A stretch of 64,000 nt of DNA, taken from positions 19,005 through 83,004 of the forward strand of contig NXFV01000500.1 of NCBI GenBank assembly GCA_002803225.1. Direction: 5' to 3'. Each line of letters opens with the position of its first letter. Position 1 is the stretch's first letter. Positions 1 through 11,311 of the stretch are shown in pieces. This stretch comes from Gamarada debralockiae (Eukaryota > Ascomycota > Leotiomycetes > Helotiales > Hyphodiscaceae). The notes under the pieces were generated by a model. That model did no database searches. It worked only from the letters and a program-made list of their open reading frames with translations, and was not told the origin of the DNA. A program made the position numbers and the translations under genes.

Positions 1-2149
1 ACCTTTATGCATTTCTTCACAGCTGCTCTCAGGTACTCTTCCTCCTCCATGTCCCAAGCATCCTTCTTCAAAGTATCTCCACAGACCAGATAATTTCTCC
101 AACGATCGCGGACATCTTCGGGGAAGCGATTCAAGGTCTCGCCAATCAGCTTCCACTTGCCCGGATGTTCGTCATACGTTCTCCTGAGCTCATCGTCTTG
201 TTCCTCTGTCCAGGCGCCTCGGGCTTCAAAGTTGTGGAATTTCCTTCTGCAGGTGTTTTGGACACTTCGGCGGGGAATTCCTGGCCCAACCTCATCGCAA
301 ATGGCCTTCCACATTTTTGCGGCGACTTTCTGCTGGGCGTCGGATTGAATGAGTTCGTTCATTTGAAATTGCGTGATGTTACAAAGTTCTCTGTAGGATT
401 CGACGGCGGATGATATTGCATCGACTTCGTCCGCTGACAATTTTCCTTTCGAAAACGGTGTTGCGCACACCCCATTTTCTTTATTCTTGGGAGTTTTCGG
501 CGTCTTCGCCTTTGATTTGGCAGGCGTAGGTCGGGATTTTGTACCTGGAGTAGAGTTCGAGGGACCAGGTTCATCGACAGGCAGACGACGCTTTCGGCCA
601 CTCGATTTTGGCGCAGTCCGTTCAAGTTCTGGGCTGGCTGGTTCTTCCGGGTCTGGGACAAAAAGGGACCAGTCGCATTCATCACCGCCGTCAGGATCAA
701 CGGGGTTGTTGACGGCGTTCCATGAAGGTCTAGGCACTCTGCTGGACTGTGAATTTGATGGGAGTTCCGGTTCTGGTGAGGCGCGATTGGTTTCTTCCCA
801 GAGTTTGGTGGCCATTTCAGCTAGGGAAGTAGGCGACTGATCTGACGGTAGAAATCCCATAGCTCTCAGATCTCGACCTGGAGGTCCCTTGACCTTTCCA
901 CGTTTTGTCCTCTTATTTGATCCCTGGCTCACTGGCTCATCGACAGCCTTTCTCTTGCCAAGGGCCTTCTTGGAAGGTCGCTTGGGTTCCTCTTGTTCTA
1001 CATCTTCGCCATTCACAGGTTCGGCAGAGGCGATCGGTCTAGCATCTCTCTGAAGCTGAGATGATGTTATGAGGTTAGCTTCCTGAGTATCGGGCTCAGT
1101 GTGTGCGCGTGGGAGGTGAGCAGGTGTGAGTGGTTGATGTAGCTTAGCAGCCGAATCGTTGTCGTCTTCTTGTGGCTTCTCCGTGGACCCATCTGATGTT
1201 CTTCGCGATTTCTTCGCCTTCTTTATTCTCTGAGGAAGTTCCAACAAGTCGGACACCAGCATATCTTGAATCAGGGCCTCAGCTCCGTCGTCGACTATCT
1301 CGGGTTCTGGCTCTGGATCTGGTTTGAGTGCTTGGCGCAACTTCCTAGGCTTGACGTGTTTGACCGTCTTGCGTGGTTTGCTTGCCGCATTTAATAGAAT
1401 CGCAGCCTCATCACCCTCTTCAACCTCCGCTCCAGCGTCGTCTTCTGACAGCACCGCTGCCTTCAACTCCGGAACTCGTTTTCTCTCAGGTGCCGCACCA
1501 TTGGCCTTTCTTGAACGCTTTGCCGCTGGCGGATCCTTCACCATAAGTTCCTTATCCGCAGACGGTCCTTCAAAATGTCCGTTGGTCGCAGATTCGCCAA
1601 CAACGTTCAGCAAGGAGTTTTCTTCTAGCGAATTGTAGTCTCCCAACTGTGGCGTCTCAACCTCCAAATCTTCCCCAAGATCCCTGCTCTTTCTCTTTTT
1701 CTTCTTCTTCTTCTTCTTCGGTTTATCTTCTTTTGACGTCGTGTCATTCGAAGGACCCTCCCCACCTAGCTCCTCCGCATCCCCAAGCCCCTCCCAGGCA
1801 TCATGATTCTGCGTCTCGTCATCCCTCTCCTGTTCCGCGTTCTCTTCCATTCCGTGCATGTGATTCGCACAGCTTTCTTCTTGCGGACCTAAGCAACCAA
1901 GATACAGTCAGTATTGACTTCTGCGAACTTCTCATCCGCAACATGCAAAGGCCGAAACTCACTTATGCCATCACTGTTTTCTTCCACTTTCACAGTGGGA
2001 GTTTTCTGCGACGATGAGTTCCACAGGCGACTGAACAGGTCCATCGTGTGTGCATGTGTTGGAAAGTGGTGTTCATTCCAGCTATCAATCGCGGTGTCAC
2101 GAAATTTCGAGAGGACGCGATTTCTAAAATCGAGGCTGGAATCCTTCAT
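1..2149 (-). CDS. Reb1/TTF1-like Myb DNA-binding protein, 3' end cut by window edge
   Basis: Exon 1 is 1963-2149 (ATG at 2149). An intron at 1889-1962 (GTGAGT donor, TTAG acceptor) joins in frame to an exon that stays open from 1888 to the window edge. The N-terminal half is low-complexity, acidic and lysine-rich, with a KKKKKKKKRKR-type basic run near 1700. Close to the left edge the protein becomes globular: WKAICDEVGPGIPRRSVQNT, then a SANT/Myb repeat (RGAWTEEQDDELRRTY...WKLIGETLNRFPEDVRDRW) and the start of a second (DAWDMEEEEYLRAAV). This layout is known from fungal Reb1/Nsi1 and animal TTF1, which bind rDNA terminators, stop RNA polymerase I and pause replication forks; some also act as promoter factors. 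The family is clear. Assignment to Reb1 itself rather than another Myb protein is inference, because the C-terminus lies outside the window. Confidence 0.8.
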
Positions 2150-2443
2150 GCCTGAATTTCAAGGCTGCAACCCCCACCTTCCTTAATTGCAGCCTCGTCA
2201 ACAAGCTTGCACTTGTCCTTTTCCTCTCATATAACTAGCGATCAGCTACAGAAATTATGGGATCAGGAGGTATTGATCATTCCCATACATTTCGTTGGTT
2301 AAGGACATGCACTTTGAACGGCTCCTGGGGACATTGAGCTGGCGGAATTCAATCGCTGAAGCAGCGCTCCCAGACGGAGCGATTCGGAGCCACGTGTTTG
2401 CTTATCCTGAGATTTCTAAGAAGCATCTGCGAAGGAAGTCACT

Positions 2444-4040
2444 ATGTCTTCTACACCTTCCGAACAGCTATGCAAAGCATGCTCCGGCATCAGCAGAAAG
2501 GGTCTACAAGGCCTGAAGGATCCCCCCCTTCCCCCACAAAAAAAAACAAGATGTCTGGAGTGTTCTTATCTCTGCAGAGTCCTGCAACGGCTTCTACGAG
2601 TCATCCAGAGAAATTTTGACCGGGATGTGCGTGGGAAAACACCTGATAGTTGGTTCTACCCAAACTCTCCGCTCATGTTGAAACACTTGGTTTCTTACGT
2701 GAATCTCTTTGCGTTCGGCTCACGATTTTGATGCGATCTGGGTCTACAAAGGTCTCCGCCGTTAAGGGGGACGGGCGTTCTGATTTGTTGAGCGTCCGGG
2801 AAGACAATGAATTAGGGTTAGGGAAGCTTTCGTTGTTCGTTAAAAATGATGAGTTCCCTTTTTGGTCTTAGCGGATGCAAGGCTGATCCGACTCTGTGGC
2901 CCAACCTTATGGTCTGTACACTGGGCGCGTGCTTGATTCCAAATTTGATTGGGATGACACTTTAACGGTCATTAGTCAGTGGCTGGAGGATGGTTTGGAG
3001 AATCATCACTGTGGCGATGGGCTGTCCTCTCGTGACCATACTGGGCTTGTCTGCCACAAGAGTGATAAATGTTAGGCTTGATTCAGGAAGTACTGCCATT
3101 CGACTGGTGGAAACGAACGGCCAACGTGGGGACTATGTTACCCTCAGTCATTGCTGTATGTTATTGGAGGATTAACCACTTCCTTTTCGTAGCCTTCCCA
3201 TGGGCTCTTCTACTTGCCTCAGGTGTAGATGCTCTAAGTCTCTATCTAGCGGAGAAACTTACTGACCCTACTTTAAATAGGGGGTATTGTCAGACCGTTG
3301 ATCACTACCAAGCATAATCTTTCTGGGCACCTTGGGAAATCCCATTTGAGATGTTGCCCCTTATTTTTCAGCATGCTCTGTCTTTGATAAGGCTGTTAAA
3401 CATTCAGTATTTATGGATCGATTCACTATGCGTAGTCCAGGACGATCTGGATGATTGGCTCAGAGAATCCGAGAGAATGTCATCCGCATATGAAAATGCA
3501 TATTTCAACATCGCAGCCACCGCCGCCGTGGACAGTTTCAAAGACTTCCTCAGACAGAAGAGAAATTGGCCTTACTATGAGAATTTGTGATAAGACTGAC
3601 GTTTTTGCTTATGACTACGGTGATTTTTACGACGATGTAGAACTAGGCGTACTCAATACGCGAGCTTGGGTATTGCAAGAGCGATTACTACCCAAACGGA
3701 CCATTCACTTCACACCAGGGCAGATATACTGGGAATGCGGCGAAGGGTTCAGACGGAAAGCGGTGAGATCAAAAGGTCCACGGAGAATGCCATGTTCAGG
3801 GCACTCAAGGACAATGCAAAGATTGAAGTGATGCCGCCAGCGTGGTACAGGATTGTTGAGAAGTACACAGATCTCAAGCTGACTAAAAAGAGAGACAAGC
3901 TTGTTGCGTTGACTGGAATAATAACGAAATTCCAAGAGCGCACGAATCAACAGTACCATGCAGGATTATGGCTTGGCGAACTCTACAGACGCTTGCTGTG
4001 GTTTAATCCTGGGGCAACGTCACGCTCGACATCCTATCGA
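2444..4040 (+). pseudogene. Decayed HET-domain (heterokaryon incompatibility) gene
   Basis: Pieces of a HET protein occur in the right order but in changing frames. From 2444: LCKACSGISRKG and CLECSYLCRVLQRLLRVI, a typical N-terminal cysteine region. About 2960-3020: SQWLEDGLENHHCGDGLSS. From about 3060, in another frame: RVINVRLDSGSTAIRLVE and YVTLSHC, the first HET motif. 3351-3590, in a third frame: LNIQYLWIDSLCVVQDD and ENAYFNIAATAA, the central HET motif. From about 3650: LNTRAWVLQERLLPKRTIHF and QIYWECGEGF. From about 3790: a C-terminal segment around RDKLVALTGI. At least four frame changes and several stops cannot all be introns, and extra sequence seems inserted after SHC. Intact members trigger incompatibility cell death. 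I read this as a dead copy; a heavily interrupted functional gene is unlikely. Confidence 0.8.
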
Positions 4041-5380
4041 GCTCCATCCTGGAGCGTATGGACAAGTTCTCATTTTCACCCTTTCATCCACCGCTTAGTC
4101 TCTTACCATTCTTCTCGAGACGTTTCCATTTTTCCCAGAGAACTCCTTTCAATCCAGTTTTACCTACCAAGAAATAAGACTGATTTTGCGAGCATCTAGT
4201 AGGCTTCTTGTGAAGGTCCATTAAGATTCCTCATACCTTCACGTGCCTCCTATCAACCATTGAGTCCCATCACGTCAGGTGCGGCACCAAGCCTACAGGG
4301 AATAACGGCTGTACTGAGTTCTCAGTTTTGGATATTTGCTTAGCGCTACGAAAAGCATGAGGCCTTGGGGAATCAGAGATGGATGGTTGGTTATCGTCGA
4401 CTAAATTACGTCGTTGTACTTCAATTCTGCCGATTCTGAGGGAGTAATCAAGGAGTCGGGGGGCTTCAGATCCCTCCATCGACTTTCCTATGTGCTACTA
4501 CTCCGAGAAACAGGCCATAAGCCCGCCGATGGACCGGTTGAGTACGAAAGTCTTGGATTGGGAGTGATTGAGGTGAAAGGCTGGTTCGACCAATCGCCCC
4601 ACCGGCTCATCTCCATCATATGACGATCTGGCACGCAAGATGAGTATATGGGGTCACGATAAGAATGAGAGGAACATTGCATAACAGTCACTCGCTTGGT
4701 GGGAGAGATTCAAGCCAGGGACCTGGCAGGAATTCCAACCATTCAAAGACATAATTCAAAAGATTGCTCTGTGATGATCTGAATCTTTCGCCAAGGAATG
4801 AGCGGTTCGCAGTGAGGACCACCAGGGGTTGACAAGTCTGTCCGGACACTCGAATAATTCGCACCCGTATTTTCTCTACCAGCCACATCAACTAAATAAT
4901 TGAAAGTAGATGGAAGTGTAGAGCAAATTGCAATGAATAATTCTCTCAATTCAGAATTTTTAATTTGTGTTGTGCTGAAAAGTTAAAAACAGGGCTGTAC
5001 TTTTTAGGTGTCCGGGCAGACTTGTCAACCCCTGGTGGGACGGATTGATTTTATTCCATTTTATTGCAGTTACTCTTTACATCTACAAAATGAGTTCCGC
5101 AGCTCATAAAGCAAGCACCATTGGGTATCATCCTTTCATCTTCAAGCAAGAGCGCCCATTCCAATGCACCAAAAGCAATTCCGGGTATCTTCCTTCTAAC
5201 CTTTACAACATAAAGCAATTCTCGTGTCATCCATTCCCTCTACAAGTGCAACTCATCCACAGCTCAATAATGAGCCAGCTAGACGCCATAAAACTCCTCA
5301 TATTGAACAATCTCTTCCCGAAAACACACACATCTCTTTCCAGTTCATCCCCTCCATTTTCAACTTCTTCTCTCTAGTAC
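4041..5380. other. Intergenic stretch containing one MITE
   Basis: No protein family is recognisable between the HET relic and the 3' end of the minus-strand gene ending at 5381. Open frames here are short and of non-coding composition. The only clear structure is the inverted-repeat element at 4819-5038. Confidence 0.6.
4819..5038. mobile_element. MITE-like element with 31-bp terminal inverted repeats
   Basis: The 31 bases at 4819-4849 (starting CCACCAGGGGTTGAC) are the reverse complement of 5008-5038 with a single mismatch. They enclose about 158 bp of AT-rich sequence without a coding frame. Length, high arm identity and non-coding interior fit a miniature inverted-repeat transposable element. 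The target duplication is unclear: only a GA/GA dinucleotide abuts both ends, not the TA expected for pogo or mariner elements. It could instead be a hairpin-forming non-transposon sequence, but 30/31 identical arms argue for an element. Confidence 0.65.
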
Positions 5381-8300
5381 TCAAATAATCTCCTTCCCAG
5401 GGTACTTGGCATACTTGCTCAAATCAATCGGCGTATGCGTCTTCGAGTTCTCCTTCTTTGGCAACGCACGTCTCGGGAAAATGCTATCCCATCTCTGCTT
5501 ATTGGGTCTAGTAGGTAGTTTCGGCGTAGCTCTCGGCATCTGAAACTCCTTCACCACCACCTCTTCCTCGGCCTTCTTCTTCCTCAAGAACGACAGCTCC
5601 ATCTTCTTCTTCTCCGCCTTCCCTTCTTCCTTAATAGGATCTCCTTTAGGATTGTTGAGACCGTATCGTTGTGCTCGAGCCTCCTCTATGAACCATTTGC
5701 GTGTATATTCTTTCGATCGGCTCTCGAGGGCAAGTAGGGCGGGATTGTTCTGTAGCATCATGGGGAACGGCTCGCTGATTGTCTTGCTTCTGATTTTCTC
5801 GCCTTCTTGGGGCTCGCGGCGGAAGAGAGATGATTTGCGTGGTCGGATGGTCTTCTTGTCTGTTGTGCCCGCAGTGGCCCACGAACGGAGCGATGCGAAA
5901 GATTTGGCTTTGCGAATTTCTTTCTTGGGACCTTGGCTCGTAGCCGGTCGTGGAATAGCCATGTGTCTGTATCGCTCATAATCATCCCCTGTCTGGACGA
6001 AGAAGTGATCAATCCCTCCAGATCCGTCGGTGGCCTTCTCGTAGAATCGCTTTGAGCGTAAGTTCGGCAGACTGGATTTCTTCTTTAACATCTTCTTTAG
6101 CTGTTCGTCCTCTGCGATCTCAGTAAGCCCTGATCCTGTGATGCCTGATGCGGCGCGAGAGCGGAATGAATGCATCGTCGCTCTAGTATCAGATTTCTCC
6201 AGGGAGCTAAAGCTGATTTGCTTACCTAACATCGGGCGTCCAGATGGTGTATCTTGCGAGAATCTAGGGAATGTTTCGACAGACCTGGTGGGTCTAAGAG
6301 CAAGAGGAGCTAGACGAGTCATTTCGATACCGAGCGCATTTTGACTGTCGTTGTTGACGTTATCACGCAACGTGGCTATGGATGCAACGGAAGGCTTCTT
6401 GCGAAGAAAGAAGTTACCAAAGCTTGATTTCTTCTTCAAAGCCATCTCCGAGGGGGTAGAAGGGAGGGGACGACGAGGCGGCTCAGGTTCATACGGGCGT
6501 TTCAAGAAGTCGAGATTGTCGCTAGGGAGAGGAGGATTGACCGAGCCGACTGACCGTAACGTCGTCTTACGGCTACCCAGACCTTGTCGACCATTGTAGT
6601 AGCTCGCCATCTCCGGAGTGTTTGAGAGCGTAGGGACAAGCTCAAGGGATGGTGAAGATCGACCTGATATGGTTTCTCTGCGAGCAATGACCTCCCGGCG
6701 CTTATCTTCGAAAGGGGTGATGGGTCTTGTAAAGCTATCGTGTTGAGCAGCCTCGGATTCTTGTTCGGCGAAAGGGGTTGTCGGCTGGGTCGAAGTGCCA
6801 GTGCGGCTTCTCAACGAATTTGTATCTGCCATAGGCATGATCGACCCAGACGCATTCCTCAACATCGGCATTGACCCACGGAAGCTTCCTGAGTGGCTGG
6901 AATTATGAAATATCTGCTGAGAAACCCGTGGTGATTCAACTGGCTCGAAATACGTCTTTTGATCAGCAAGAGTGCTGATCTTGTGCCGACTGTGGATTCT
7001 TCGTCTCGATTTGTTGCTATCAAAAGATATGGCCGGTGTTCTCGGTACGGAAGATGCAGTGGAGGCCTTACTCCTATGGCTGCGTTGGCTGCCGATAATC
7101 GCGTTTCCGCTATCGCTGGTTTCAGGACGTTCGCTCAAGGATGGCGTCGTTCCTGAGTACTTGGGCGTACGGTCTCTGAAGAATTGGATACCATGAATTG
7201 CTGTTGACGCTGTAATCATATTCTCAGCTCGATCAAAGTATAGTTCAAGATTCTTCCGTGCTTCTGACCAACTGTGTTTCGTGCCCGGTTTAAGAAGCCC
7301 TTCTACGAAGTGCTTCAGTATTGAAGGGCCTTGCTTGTCCACTACCAGGATATATTGGTAGAGATGTGCTCGGTGCTTGTGCAAGACTCTCTGGTCAATC
7401 TTATCGTTCGGGAATTCCTTAACACAAGGTGGGAACAGTGTGTTGAGCATTGCAAGTACATTGGGCTTGTAGAAGGAATTACATTGTAGCTCATTGATCA
7501 TCGTCTATCCGTGGTCAGTAAACGAAACGCAGTCATGAGCAGAAAAACATACCCAGATGCGGAGATCAATGAAAATGGTAGCGTAGTAGGTTGCGATATC
7601 AACTTCCAGAGCTTGCATATTCTCCACCCATTGCTTTGCATCTGGATCTTCGGCGAGGACCTCGCGCCAGTTCTCCTTGGTTATGCCTAATCTCTTTGCT
7701 GCTTCTCGCAGGGATGCCCGTCTGGTGACCTCGAGATCTCTGATGTAGTCTAATCCGGCGAGCGCTTGTGAAAAGTCAGCTTCTTCATAGTCTTCTGCGA
7801 AGATGTCGAGACACAATTTTTGCACAAATCCTGGCGGCAGCCCCTCGCTTTGACGCCTGCCTTGCTCGATATTCGTGAAGTCGATGTCAAGTAGGAGGTC
7901 GCTGCCTTGGTCCATGAATCTGTCTTGAGGGTGGTGATCTGGGTTGATAGACTCCGTTGGACCACATGGTGGACTCTTGAGGTCTTCAATAGTGGTATCT
8001 TCCAATGACGGGGTAATTTTCTCCTGTGAGGAAAGGAACTGGATTATAAGCTTCCCTTGTGCGCCGTATTGCCACCACCTGTGAGCTTGCTTCAGGCTGG
8101 GGAGTTTCTGTCCTTTATTGGTAAATGTTAGCTGTTATACAAATATATGGATGTAGAATTATCATACCCGAATTGTATGCAAACATGATTCGAAGAGGCA
8201 GTTCGCATGGCAATTGGCATTCGAGAATTCGATGGAGGACCCACGGAAGGCCTTTGGAATCGTTGTTGATCGAGAGACTGTTGACGCTCAGGTTGGTAGA

Positions 8301-8495
8301 TAGGTCCTCATGCGAAGTTGAACTTCGGGAGGTGGCGTCAGTGTCGGTCGAATCCGCCGTTGAGAAAGAATTCAATGAAAGCGAAGTCATTGAAGGTGAA
8401 GTGTTGGCGGACATCTTGGATTTCGAATCTGTAAACACAGACTGCGACGCGGCTGGACCACGTGCCCCAGTGACGACAATCTCCAATGCAGACAA
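5381..8495 (-). CDS. Conserved-looking fungal protein of unknown function, 1003 aa
   Basis: The model has three exons: 8168-8495, 7553-8112 and 5381-7504. Both introns (8113-8167, 55 nt; 7505-7552, 48 nt) have GTATG donors and AG acceptors, and the phases close exactly into 1004 codons. The first 85 residues are serine/threonine-rich. Residues about 85-300 look globular (GLPWVLHRILECQLPCELPL, HRWWQYGAQGKLIIQFLSS, ADFSQALAGLDYIRDLEV), and exon 3 opens with another folded part (QCNSFYKPNVLAMLNTLFPP, LVVDKQGPSILKHF). From about residue 420 onward it is long, disordered and rich in Ser, Pro, Arg and Lys, with basic repeats such as KKKSSFGNFFLRKKP. I recognise no catalytic motif, signal peptide or membrane segment. 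A scaffold or cytoskeleton/cell-polarity regulator is conceivable from composition only. Start chosen as the first ATG of the joined frame. Confidence 0.75.
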
Positions 8496-11311
8496 CCAAA
8501 TCTGTCTGCTTTATTCTCTTCACAATAAACTGAGCTCGCACGCCAGAGCCTTGGCCATGTCCAATCGTGTCTCCTAATATCGAATTGTCACATCAAATCA
8601 AACAATTGCCAGAACCACTAGGGAGTTTGTATTTGCCTGGCTTTTCTCAAACAATGCGAGCAGGAATGCCTGCTTGCCGAGGAAGTTCGCGTTGCCAATG
8701 CAACACCCTATATGAAAGGACCTCTATTGGATGTCCTGCCAGAATATCTGTACAGTATCGCCGTTGTGTCAACTTGCAGCTGCAGGGGCGATAAAGTCGA
8801 ACAAATAAGACAGCATTCAAGTGATCATGGGTCAGAGGCGGCTGTGGGATCCAGCAAATGACTTTATCTCAACATCTGATCCTCCAAAGATTCCTTTGTA
8901 CAATACTCGAGGAGATGCAAACATCCGCGAGGGCAAACGGGAACCGGGAAGGATAGGGACTGGGAAGACAGGATCGAATGCTTGAGCCCAGAGGAGTGCT
9001 AAAAATGACAGAAGCAAGCATCTAGTGATGGGAGCCATTTCTATTTTATCCCCATAGCGTGGCAAATCCACTCTGTTGGAGCAGACAGAGGGGTTACCTC
9101 TGCACACACAACTAGTAGTGCCGCATACCTGGATGATCCACGTCATAGATGCTCTGATAGGGCAGCCTTGTGCTCCGTGGACTTGTGCATAATCTTCATG
9201 CATTGTAGTGGATTTTCAGGCAAAATTAGACTATCTTTCTTCTGTTGGTTTGCCGGATTTGTCGAGACGATGAGGACGTCGAGGGAACTCCTCGTCGGAC
9301 AAGAGACGATCATGCATTGAAGCGTCCCGAGGCACGACAGGGGCTGAGGCTGGTCCCAAATGGGAATTTCTAGTGAATAGTCAAATTGACGACTCAGGAA
9401 ACACAATCGATCGTTTGCAAGGATTTATGCAAGGTACAGCTTTATGCAGAGACTTTCCACGATGATCGCTGTACGGATTTAAATAATCGGCTTACAGTAT
9501 CAACGCATTTTGCCTTTCTGCGGATGGTGGATTCTCGTGACGAGAACATGTTTCTTCTTCAGGTCAGAGCGTATTTAAGCCTTGTCGTCCCAACTGTGGG
9601 AAAGTGACAAGTACTCCTCCATACTCCGAATGAAAAGAAAGGAAACAAGAGAATATTTTAAGCTGAATGTTTCCTATACTAAGATGTATGTATCTGCAGT
9701 GCCGTGTCGATTGCAGTGAGAGTGCGCCTTTTCCGACTCTGTGTCGATAATATCATCTGTAATGTTGATTCTCTCATCCATAAATATGATTTGATCCTAA
9801 GTTTGGCGGCCTCAAGCGCTTCAGCCTATCAGTCGTGTGACAGTGTGGGCCCCAGACAAACCTTCTCTGGCAACAAACACTGAGTGGCAGCGCTGTTCAG
9901 ACGCCCACGAATCCGTATTTTGAGTTCAATCTACGTGAAGCTTTGAACGATTCGCGACTCTCTCGCATGCAGTGACTTCTGAGACTAGGATTCGGAGGAT
10001 AGGAGACCGAACTTCAGACGATTGCGTGCAGGAAACGTGGTGGAAGTTAAGAAAGAGAAAGGCGATTGTCGCCGCGCATGTCCGGCTGTTAAGGTACTGC
10101 TTGCAGCGTGATAAAGATCCCGAATTTGTTGACAGGTCAGATGTCTGTGGGATTCAATCCGGAAGCGTTCCATGTAAGAGGAACCTCGTACGTTGCGTCG
10201 ATATGACGACCAAGGGATGACAAAAAGGATGACTGAAGGAGGAAAGAAGTTCTGAGTAAGGAAATTTCGAGAGAAGCTGCATTGGATACTCCTTTGGCGG
10301 CCTGTTCGTTCTTTCCCGCGCTTCCGGGGTCCGCCCCGCCTCTCCTCCTTTCAGGCCACTATGTACAAATGAAGAGACTACAATCCTCACAATCATCATC
10401 CGAACCTTCAAAAACGAATTCTTACATTCCTTTGTTATAGATATCTTACGGCATTACATTATTACTGTTCGTCCAAAAGATGCCTGACGTTTCAGGTCGA
10501 ATCCACTCTCCCGTCCCCTGAAATTTGGTCTCCGCAAAGCAGCTGCGCCATTCCTTCCGCCTTTGGTGAGCAAAAAGTCAATTACTCGAACATACTTCTG
10601 ACAGTTACAACTATTCCAATCATCGATAGCCATCGGGATACAGCCTCGAGTCCTCTCCCCTCGAAATTGAGTTCGAATATGAGGCGGGCATTGCAGGTAA
10701 GGCGCTTACAACGGCTTCCAAAACATTGGCGCACACGCGTCATTCACGCGCTCCATTGGCTGCCACCGAGACTTCCTTTTGCAGCAGAAAGATGTGTAGC
10801 CACGAGTCAAATTGGAGAGAAAGGAGATCGTAAAGGATTGCGTAAGTAGATCATGATCATCATTTATGCATTCAAGGCAGGCACTATCGATTGCGGATAT
10901 CCTTTTTCTTGAATTATTTGAGCCGTCATGTTCTAAAGTCACGTATCAAATTCACCCACCCCAAAATCTGCAGCCCTGTTGGAAATAGATTGAGCTCCGA
11001 GTTCTAGAGCTCGTCAAAGAATCTACCTTCATGCAATTCTATGCAGTTATGGTGATCTGGGTGATAGAACCTGGGCTGCCACGAGCCTCCAGGGAATTGG
11101 CATGCTTTGGTGTCTCAGGATTTCACGTGAACATAACGTGACCTCAAACCCCCTTTGCGCAACAGCCTGCGTTTTACCCCCAAATTCATAAAGACAGTGG
11201 TGGCTGACAGGACAAAAAGCAGACAAAGATTCATCAAATACGACCAAGGACCGATCGAAATCTCGTGCGGACTCGACTTCTAAAAATGGCTCTCTGTCTC
11301 TCTTCTCAAAA
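8496..11311. other. Gene-poor 2.8-kb stretch
   Basis: Apart from one weak small secreted-protein candidate on the minus strand (8832-9038) I see no supported gene. Open frames are short, overlap on both strands and lack recognisable domains. No tRNA cloverleaf was noticed. The right part contains the upstream region of the ATPase gene starting at 11312. Confidence 0.5.
8832..9038 (-). CDS. Candidate small secreted protein, 68 aa
   Basis: An ATG at 9038 opens a 68-codon frame that begins with a textbook signal peptide: MAPITRCLLLSFLALLWAQA (charged residue, leucine-rich core, AQA cleavage-like end). The mature part is about 48 residues, proline- and serine-containing, with no cysteines, so it lacks the disulfide pattern of many effectors. 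No homologue is recognised and no intron is needed. It lies alone in a gene-poor stretch. A chance open frame is quite possible; the signal peptide is the only positive evidence. Confidence 0.25.
   Translation of the reverse strand: MAPITRCLLLSFLALLWAQAFDPVFPVPILPGSRLPSRMFASPRVLYKGIFGGSDVEIKSFAGSHSRL

Noticed and set aside
359..700. Minus-strand frame of 113 codons at the left edge
   Set aside because: It is another frame of the Reb1-like exon; the true frame runs without a stop from 1888 to the window edge and carries the Myb motifs.
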